This document shows positions 5,896 to 11,433 of a DNA stretch of 11,433 nucleotides, in pieces. The notes beneath the pieces were generated by a model, which was not told where the DNA came from, searched no databases, and saw only the letters and a program-made list of their open reading frames with translations. Position 1 is the stretch's first letter. Each line of letters starts with the position of its first letter. The translations under genes and the position numbers were made by a program. This DNA is from Flavobacteriales bacterium (GTDB taxonomy: Bacteria; Bacteroidota; Bacteroidia; Flavobacteriales_E; Vicingaceae). The stretch is from assembly GCA_002402165.1 (NCBI GenBank), contig NVVI01000044.1, positions 1 through 11,433 on the forward strand, written 5' to 3'.

Positions 5896-6510
5896 TTAAA
5901 GTTCAAATCCTAAAAATCCAAGGAAAGCTAATCCCATTAAACCTGTTAGAATAAATGCCATTCCTACTCCTTTTAGAGGCCCCGGAATGTGCGAATACTT
6001 AATTTTTTCTCTTATTGCTGCAATTAATACAATGGCTATAAACCATCCAAATCCAGACCCTAAACCATAAACTGTAGCCTCACCAATGTTAGCAAATTGT
6101 TTTTGTTGCATAAATAAAGCAGCTCCTAATATTGCACAGTTTACTGCTATTAACGGTAAGAAAATACCCAAAGCTCCATAAAGTGCAGGGGAAAATTTCT
6201 CAACCAACATTTCAACTAATTGAACAATAGAAGCAATTACTGCAATAAACATGATGAAACTTAAAAAGCTTAAGTCCATTGTTGCATACTCATCTCCCAT
6301 CCATGTTAAGGCTCCTTCTTTCAATACAAATTCCTCTAATAAATAGTTTATCGGAATGGTAATTACTAATACAAATATTACCGCTGCTCCTAATCCTACT
6401 GCAGTTTTTACTGTCTTAGAAACCGCCAAATATGAACACATCCCGAAAAAGAAGGTGAAAACCATATTGTCGATAAAAGCACTTTTTATAAATATGTTAA
6501 TATATTCCAT
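5896..6510 (-). CDS. nqrE: Na+-translocating NADH:quinone reductase subunit E
   Basis: NqrE is one of two homologous six-helix membrane subunits (RnfA/NqrE family) that form the Na+ path and jointly hold an intramembrane 2Fe-2S centre with NqrD. The 204-residue product has the expected length and a run of hydrophobic helices throughout. The cluster Cys are visible as Cys25 in FFGMCSYLAV and Cys125 in IAVNCAILGA, in half-helices as in the family. It begins with MEYINIFIKSAFIDNMVFTF, typical of NqrE. It lies 82 bases after nqrD and 84 before nqrF, the two widest gaps in an otherwise tight operon. Confidence 0.97.
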   Translation of the reverse strand: MEYINIFIKSAFIDNMVFTFFFGMCSYLAVSKTVKTAVGLGAAVIFVLVITIPINYLLEEFVLKEGALTWMGDEYATMDLSFLSFIMFIAVIASIVQLVEMLVEKFSPALYGALGIFLPLIAVNCAILGAALFMQQKQFANIGEATVYGLGSGFGWFIAIVLIAAIREKIKYSHIPGPLKGVGMAFILTGLMGLAFLGFLGFEL

Positions 6511-6524
6511 GTCTTTGTTAATTT

Positions 6525-6583
6525 GATAATGAGATAATGTGATAATTCTTTAATTATTCCATTTGCTCATTAGCTTTATTATC
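6525..6583. repeat. GATAAT repeats in the nqrD-nqrE spacer
   Basis: GATAAT occurs at 6525-6530, 6533-6538 and 6541-6546, a strict 8-base period with variable last two bases. The complement ATTATC follows at 6578-6583, so the transcript can form an AT-only stem. The spacer (6511-6592) has no gene. The repeat may affect mRNA processing or translation of nqrE, or be a simple-repeat remnant of a type I associate with flavobacterial intergenic DNA. Confidence 0.5.
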
Positions 6584-6592
6584 TAATTAAAT

Positions 6593-7273
6593 TTATTCTC
6601 CAATTAATTCTGGTGTTCTCCATTTTTGAACCCATATATATATTCCTACCAAAAATAATGATGATGGAGGTAACAACATTAATCCGTTATCCATATAATC
6701 CATTGCATATAAACCAGTCATTTCAGTAGCATTACCAAAGATTTCTAATTTACCAAAGCCAGGTATAGTTAATGAACCTGAGCCAAACAACTCTTTAAAA
6801 AAAGCTACAACTACCAATACCAACCCGTAACCAATTCCATTTCCTAAACCATCTAATGCAGATGCCCATGATTTGTTTCCTAATGCAAAAGCTTCTAAAC
6901 GACCCATGATAATACAGTTAGTAATAATTAACCCAACAAATACTGAAAGTTTTTTAGAAACATCATATACATAAGCTTTTAGAATTTGATCCACAATAAT
7001 TACTAATGCGGCAACAATAACTAGTTGAACAATAATTCTAATCTTACCAGGAATAATGTTTCTCATTAATGAAACCAATACATTCCCAATAATCAATACT
7101 GCTGTTACGGCTATAGACATAATTATGGCGTTGTCCATTTGCACCGTTACTGCTAGTGCTGAACAAATACCCAATACCTGAATGGTTACTGGATTAATTT
7201 GATTCAGTGGATTAGTAATTAACGCTTTATTCTTTTTAGAGAATAATGGTTCTGATTTTTTTTCTTCGCTCAT
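6593..7273 (-). CDS. nqrD: Na+-translocating NADH:quinone reductase subunit D
   Basis: NqrD is the second of the paired six-helix membrane subunits (RnfE/NqrD family), inverted relative to NqrE, and shares with it the intramembrane 2Fe-2S centre. The 226-residue product has a cytoplasmic, charged N-terminus (about 1-18), then NPVTIQVLGICSALAVT with Cys37 and VGLIITNCIIMGRLEAFA with Cys120, the two expected ligands. The GRLEAFA and GNGIGYG segments are family hallmarks. It starts 19 bases after nqrC and is followed by an 82-base spacer with a GATAAT repeat before nqrE. Confidence 0.97.
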   Translation of the reverse strand: MSEEKKSEPLFSKKNKALITNPLNQINPVTIQVLGICSALAVTVQMDNAIIMSIAVTAVLIIGNVLVSLMRNIIPGKIRIIVQLVIVAALVIIVDQILKAYVYDVSKKLSVFVGLIITNCIIMGRLEAFALGNKSWASALDGLGNGIGYGLVLVVVAFFKELFGSGSLTIPGFGKLEIFGNATEMTGLYAMDYMDNGLMLLPPSSLFLVGIYIWVQKWRTPELIGE

Positions 7274-7292
7274 AGCTAATTCTTAAAATATC

Positions 7293-8117
7293 TTATTCTT
7301 TAATAAACTCTGGGTTATTTTTTAAAAACCTGTAGTAAACTGATAAGTTTCTTCCCAACATCTCGTCCACTCCTACTCCTGTAAAAGTCGCACCACTAAT
7401 TCCATCTACTTGATGGTTATCTTTATCTTTTCCTGGTTTTAATACTCCAATTCGAACAAATTCTCCACCTTCTTCAATTGTTTTTCCAATAAATTGCTTC
7501 TCAAACCAAGTTTCATTGATTTTAGAACCTAAACCTGCTGTTTCCGTTTTATGATCAAACACAGTCCCCGTAAATGTTTTTCCATCAGAAGCAATTCCTA
7601 AGTAACCCCAGATATCATCCCATAATCCTTTGCCACTTGCAGAAAAGATATAATACGTTTTACCCTCATTCTCACAAACAAATATTGGAAAATGAATGTC
7701 TGTTGAATTTGACAATGCTTTTTGAAGTGCCTCTTCATCGCCTTTATTGTCTCTCATTATTGGTTTAACATACCTAGAGTATTCTTTTCTTAAATCGATG
7801 TTAAAAGCATCCAATTTATCCATAGGATCAATTTCATCTGCATCTGTTTTATCACTCAAAATTTCACCTTTATAGTTAATGGTAATTCTTCTCTTGATGT
7901 AATCGTTAAATATTCCTCCTGCATCATTTCTTTGCAAATCATTCATTTCTTCCAAACCAATAGCTTGCAAAATATTTTGCATCTTTTCGTTTTTAACGTT
8001 TGCATCTTGCAACGGTTTTAAACTCGATGAGATAAAAGCCAATAGCCCACCAACAATGATTACCATAATGGTAGCAAACAAAATTGTGTATCCGTTACTT
8101 TCTTTATTAATAGCCAT
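7293..8117 (-). CDS. nqrC: Na+-translocating NADH:quinone reductase subunit C
   Basis: NqrC carries a covalently bound FMN in the periplasm that passes electrons between membrane cofactors. The 274-residue product has one N-terminal membrane helix (about 10-31) and an FMN-binding domain ending in DGISGATFT at 238-246, which matches the flavin-attachment motif with Thr246 as the acceptor. TAGLG at 193-197 is a further conserved FMN-domain block. The flavin is attached by the ApbE transferase, which is not encoded in this window. Only two bases separate it from nqrB, so translation is probably coupled. Confidence 0.97.
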   Translation of the reverse strand: MAINKESNGYTILFATIMVIIVGGLLAFISSSLKPLQDANVKNEKMQNILQAIGLEEMNDLQRNDAGGIFNDYIKRRITINYKGEILSDKTDADEIDPMDKLDAFNIDLRKEYSRYVKPIMRDNKGDEEALQKALSNSTDIHFPIFVCENEGKTYYIFSASGKGLWDDIWGYLGIASDGKTFTGTVFDHKTETAGLGSKINETWFEKQFIGKTIEEGGEFVRIGVLKPGKDKDNHQVDGISGATFTGVGVDEMLGRNLSVYYRFLKNNPEFIKE

Positions 8118-8119
8118 AA

Positions 8120-9298
8120 TTACGCTGTTTTAACTCGTTTTAATCTTTTCTTAATGTTTGATTGTATTACTACATGATCAATTAATGGTGCACATACATT
8201 ACCTATTAATATTGCCAACATCATTCCTTCTGGATATGCGGGATTAGCGACTCTAATTAGTATTGCTAAAAATCCTATTATAAAACCATACACCCATTTA
8301 CCTGAATTGGTTTGTGTCCCTGTTACGGGGTCTGTTGCCATAAAGACTAATCCAAAAGCAAATCCTCCTATAGCTAGTTGATGTAAAGGTGGAACTGCCA
8401 TAAATAAGTTATCTCCTGCAACTGCGTTAAAGATTAAGCACATAACATACCCTCCAACAAATGTTGAAAGCATAATTCTCCAACTTGCAATTCCTGTAAA
8501 CAACAACAAGATAGCTCCTATTGCAATAGCAATAACAGAAGTTTCTCCAATTGAACCTGGAATAAAACCAATAACTGATTCCATAATAGAAGGAATAGCA
8601 TTTACACCACCTTCAACTGCATTTCCTAAAGGAGTAGCACCAGAATAGCCATCAATTAATGTTTGTCCTTCTTCTAAACTTACATCTGTCCAAACTTTAT
8701 CTCCCGACATTTTTGTAGGATAAGCAAAGAATAAAAATGCTCTTGTTACCAAGGCAACATTTAAGATATTCATTCCTGTACCTCCAAAAACTTCTTTACC
8801 AATAACAACAGCAAAAATAACCGCCACAACTAACATTCCCCATGGAATATCTACTGGAACAATTAGTGGAATCAGCATTCCTGAAACCAAGAATCCTTCT
8901 TGTATTGCGTGTTTATTGATTGCTGCAAAAATGAACTCTACTCCTAATCCTACTCCATAAGAGATAATTACAAGTGGCAATACTTTCATTGCTCCAAATA
9001 AGAACTTATCCCAAAACATTCCACAAACATCATCACCAGCAACACATTCTCCTATTGCTAAAAAATGTTGATGTCCAACATTAAACATTCCAAATAATAA
9101 ACATGGAATTAATGCCATTACAACAATTATCATTGTTCTTTTTAAATCTACACTATCTCTAATGTGAACTCCACTCTTATTAGTATGCCCAGGAACAAAT
9201 AAAAATGTATAGGTTCCATCCCAAACCGCATGCGCAATAGGAAATTTCCCATCAGCACTTGGCTTCATTTTTTGCATAAATTTTTCTAATGCTTTCAT
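8120..9298 (-). CDS. nqrB: Na+-translocating NADH:quinone reductase subunit B
   Basis: NqrB is the largest membrane subunit of the complex. It holds a covalent FMN and riboflavin and lies on the Na+ translocation route. The 392-residue product has a soluble N-terminal segment (about 1-50) and then about ten hydrophobic helices. The FMN attachment motif DGYSGATPLG (216-225) places the acceptor at Thr222. ATDPVTGTQTNSGKW (321-335) is another family block. A short Cys-containing loop (Cys85, Cys92) sits after the first helix; its meaning is unknown. It lies 21 bases after nqrA and two bases before nqrC. Confidence 0.97.
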   Translation of the reverse strand: MKALEKFMQKMKPSADGKFPIAHAVWDGTYTFLFVPGHTNKSGVHIRDSVDLKRTMIIVVMALIPCLLFGMFNVGHQHFLAIGECVAGDDVCGMFWDKFLFGAMKVLPLVIISYGVGLGVEFIFAAINKHAIQEGFLVSGMLIPLIVPVDIPWGMLVVAVIFAVVIGKEVFGGTGMNILNVALVTRAFLFFAYPTKMSGDKVWTDVSLEEGQTLIDGYSGATPLGNAVEGGVNAIPSIMESVIGFIPGSIGETSVIAIAIGAILLLFTGIASWRIMLSTFVGGYVMCLIFNAVAGDNLFMAVPPLHQLAIGGFAFGLVFMATDPVTGTQTNSGKWVYGFIIGFLAILIRVANPAYPEGMMLAILIGNVCAPLIDHVVIQSNIKKRLKRVKTA

Positions 9299-9319
9299 AT
9301 ATCTTAATCTATTAAGGAT

Positions 9320-10672
9320 TTAGCTCGTTTCTGATCTTACTAAATCTAAAGCGTCTCTTACTATTTTTTGCGTTTCTATTTTTGAAGTACATCCAAACTC
9401 GCATAACGCAAAATCTTCTGGTGCTACTTCGTAAACCCCTAAGTTTTCCATTAAGTCAATATCTTCTGTAATCATTGATTTTACTAAGTGAACAGGATAG
9501 ATATTCATAGGAAATACTTTTTCGTATTCGCCTGCCATAACAAATGCTCTTTCTTCTCCATTCATATTGGCATCTAAATCACGCTCTTTATTTGGCGATA
9601 AAAATGAAAATGAAGTTCTCGATAAGCTTTTCCCTGTAAACCCTAAGAACGGTAGCCAGCCCATAAATCTATAATCTCCACCTGCAGGAATTACTGTTAG
9701 TTGATAATTGTAAAAACTTAAATGACCATTATCGTTTACTTGTGTTCCTGTTAAAGGGTTTCCACTAATAAATCGTCCTCCTTCCTCTACGTTTCCTTTC
9801 AAGATATCAGCAACATTAGCCCCTAAAACAGTTTTAATATATTTAGGTGTAGTTACTTTAGAACCAGTTAAAGCAATTGTTCTTGAAGCATCAAATTTAC
9901 CTTCTTTAAATAATTTACCTATTGTTAATACATCTAGTGCATTTAATACCCACACAACTTCTCCTTTATTAATAGGATCGATGTGGTGTAATTGAACACC
10001 AACATTTCCTGCTGGGTGTGGTCCTGAAATTTTATTTACTTGCACATTTTTTGCAGAAGAAAATGCTTCATCAGCATTTGCATTTCCTGTGATATTTAAA
10101 TGTACGGCTCCTGATGTTAATTTTGTTAGCGCATCTAATCCAAACTGTAAAAGCTCTCCTTGTCCATGAACAATAAAGCCGTAATCTGGAGCTAATGGAG
10201 CAGAATCAAATGCAGTTATATGAATTGCTTTTGGAGTATCCATAGGATTAGCAACAATATCATAAGGCCGTTGGCGAATAAAAGGCCAAACCCCACTTTT
10301 TAGCATATTATCTAAAATTTCTTCTTTAGACATACTGCTTGGATCTCCCTGCTTAAAAGTTTCGTAAGCCATGTTCCCATCAGCTTTTACTTTTACTTCT
10401 AGTATTCTTCTCTTTTCTCCTCTGTTAATTTCTGTAACCTCCCCACTAATTGGAGAAGTAAATAATATTCTCTCATTTTCCTTGTTATAAAATATTGGAG
10501 AACCAGCTTTTACTTTATCTCCTACCTTAACCATCATTTTTGGTGTTAATCCAGGAAAATCAGTAGGCTTTAGAACAATATCAGAAGTAGTAACAGGATT
10601 GGCATATAATTTTTCGGCTGTACCTTTCAGTTTAATGTTTACGCCTTTACGAATTTTTACGTCTATTGACAT
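9320..10672 (-). CDS. nqrA: Na+-translocating NADH:quinone reductase subunit A
   Basis: NqrA is the soluble cytoplasmic subunit that sits on NqrB and is linked to quinone binding. The 450-residue product matches the usual length of about 445-450. It opens with a KIRKGVNIKLKG segment, followed by a biotinyl/lipoyl-like barrel-sandwich fold around 45-95 (TSPISGEVTEINRGEKR), then GVWPFIRQRPYD at 127-138 and HITAFDSAPLAPD at 151-163, all typical of NqrA. It has no membrane helix or cofactor-binding Cys cluster. It is the first gene of the operon, and a promoter lies just upstream at 10698-10727. Confidence 0.97.
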   Translation of the reverse strand: MSIDVKIRKGVNIKLKGTAEKLYANPVTTSDIVLKPTDFPGLTPKMMVKVGDKVKAGSPIFYNKENERILFTSPISGEVTEINRGEKRRILEVKVKADGNMAYETFKQGDPSSMSKEEILDNMLKSGVWPFIRQRPYDIVANPMDTPKAIHITAFDSAPLAPDYGFIVHGQGELLQFGLDALTKLTSGAVHLNITGNANADEAFSSAKNVQVNKISGPHPAGNVGVQLHHIDPINKGEVVWVLNALDVLTIGKLFKEGKFDASRTIALTGSKVTTPKYIKTVLGANVADILKGNVEEGGRFISGNPLTGTQVNDNGHLSFYNYQLTVIPAGGDYRFMGWLPFLGFTGKSLSRTSFSFLSPNKERDLDANMNGEERAFVMAGEYEKVFPMNIYPVHLVKSMITEDIDLMENLGVYEVAPEDFALCEFGCTSKIETQKIVRDALDLVRSETS

Positions 10673-10697
10673 ATTTATTTTTTTGTGAAGTAGACAA

Positions 10698-10727
10698 CAA
10701 ATTTATAAAATAGTATCGTGTTTCAAA
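10698..10727 (-). promoter_or_regulatory. Bacteroidota-type promoter for the nqr operon
   Basis: On the minus strand TTTG (complement of 10724-10727) is followed after 18 bases by TAAATTTG (complement of 10698-10705), matching the Bacteroidota -33 TTTG and -7 TAnnTTTG elements. Transcription would start near 10691, leaving a leader of about 20 bases before the nqrA ATG at 10672. No Shine-Dalgarno sequence is obvious, as is usual in this phylum. Confidence 0.7.
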
Positions 10728-10804
10728 GCAATTTAAAAAGAATTTAGATGGGCACTAAAATTGCATAGTTCAATATCGTAATTTCACCAACTAAACTAAT
10801 TTTA

Positions 10805-11433
10805 ATGAGCAATCATTTTCTGCGATTTTCAATCATTTCTGTCATCACCTTAGGAGTTGTATTTACAATATGCAGTTCAGCCAAATTAGTTGATAAAAAT
10901 GAGGATGATTATGCCTTAGAAAATTTTATTCGGTATGATGATTACATTTATGATGACAGCATAAAAACAGTTCTGCTTTTTAATACACGTTCTGAAATGA
11001 CTTATCCTATTATTAGCTTAAACAGTGGCGAAACTATTAAGCTAAGCTTTGATGATTTAAGAAGAGACAATAGCATCTATTATTTTACGATAATACATTG
11101 TGATGCCAATTGGGAAAAATCTGAACTAGCTCAAAATGAATACATAGAAGGTTTTTTTGAAGATGAATTATTTGATTTTAGATATTGTAATAACACCGAC
11201 TTATATTATACACATTATAACCTAACCTTTCCTAATGAGAACATGAAATTGACCAAATCGGGCAATTATGTTATTATGGTATACAAGGTAAACGATAAGG
11301 AACATCCTATTATCACTAAACGCTTTATGATTTTTGAAAATCATGTTGCCATTACAATGAATATAAAAAGAGCAACTGATGTTAATGAAAGCTACTTTAG
11401 ACAAGAAATTGATTTTAAAATAAACCATGATGG
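10805..11433 (+). CDS. Type IX secretion system plug protein (DUF5103), 5' part
   Basis: The gene starts at ATG 10805 and stays open for 209 codons to the window edge, with no stop reached. A hydrophobic N-terminus (about residues 6-25) looks like a signal peptide; Cys23 is not in a good lipobox. The rest fits the N-terminal domain of DUF5103, the T9SS plug family: YPIISLNSGETIKLSFDDL, then YYFTIIHCDANWEKSELAQN, the EGFFEDELFDFR block, and YTHYNLTFPNENMKLTKSGN. In the T9SS the plug protein closes the periplasmic side of the SprA translocon pore when no cargo is passing. It is divergent from nqrA, sharing a 132-base intergenic region. Its own promoter is unclear: TAAAATTG at 10756-10763 is one mismatch from the -7 element but lacks a TTTG partner. 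Confidence 0.85.
   Translation, partial: MSNHFLRFSIISVITLGVVFTICSSAKLVDKNEDDYALENFIRYDDYIYDDSIKTVLLFNTRSEMTYPIISLNSGETIKLSFDDLRRDNSIYYFTIIHCDANWEKSELAQNEYIEGFFEDELFDFRYCNNTDLYYTHYNLTFPNENMKLTKSGNYVIMVYKVNDKEHPIITKRFMIFENHVAITMNIKRATDVNESYFRQEIDFKINHD

Noticed and set aside
7574..7768. Plus-strand open frame opposite nqrC
   Set aside because: Antisense shadow of a conserved gene.
10805..10880. Plug protein as a lipoprotein through Cys23
   Set aside because: The residues before the Cys (VFTIC) do not form a good lipobox; an ordinary signal peptide is more likely.
11222..11428. Minus-strand open frame at the right edge
   Set aside because: It overlaps the plug-protein coding sequence, which has clear family motifs on the plus strand.

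Overview
The window reads as chromosomal DNA from an AT-rich member of the Bacteroidota, most likely a Flavobacteriia-type aerobe and probably marine. The evidence is a type IX secretion (T9SS) C-terminal sorting domain at the left edge, a SusC-style TonB-dependent receptor with a carboxypeptidase-regulatory-like N-terminus, a T9SS plug-protein gene at the right edge, a promoter matching the Bacteroidota TTTG/TAnnTTTG pattern, and a complete Na+-translocating NADH:quinone reductase operon. Genus cannot be set from the sequence alone.

Left part (1-3169, plus strand): the tail of a T9SS-exported protein, then a His/Cys-rich small membrane-anchored protein (GTG start at 242), a spacer that can fold into a nested stem, and an 808-residue outer-membrane TonB-dependent receptor. 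The pairing of a His-rich small protein with a receptor whose plug resembles the ZnuD family suggests transition-metal uptake or sensing; the metal is inferred, not shown.

Middle part (3224-4533): the most unusual section. The last eight codons plus stop of nqrF (peptide IRFDDFGG) occur three times in the same orientation: at the real nqrF end (4507-4533) and as two detached copies (4030-4056 and 3294-3320). Each copy is followed, in the nqrF direction, by a bidirectional hairpin terminator. All differences between the three coding tails are synonymous. Copies B and C also share an identical 43-bp block covering terminator arm, spacer and tail. A single small gene lies in each interval: a plus-strand 107-residue protein of unknown function between C and B, and a minus-strand thioredoxin-fold protein between B and A. 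This looks like serial insertion of one-gene cassettes at the 3' end of nqrF, each bringing a replacement gene end and terminator and displacing the older end. No integrase is present in the window.

Right part (4507-10672, minus strand): nqrABCDEF in canonical order, with the FMN-attachment Thr motifs (NqrB, NqrC), paired membrane Cys (NqrD, NqrE) and the 2Fe-2S, FAD and NADH motifs (NqrF) visible and intact. Together these six form the inner-membrane complex that oxidises NADH, reduces quinone and exports Na+. A good promoter lies just upstream of nqrA. Divergent from it, the T9SS plug-protein gene begins at 10805 and runs off the window.
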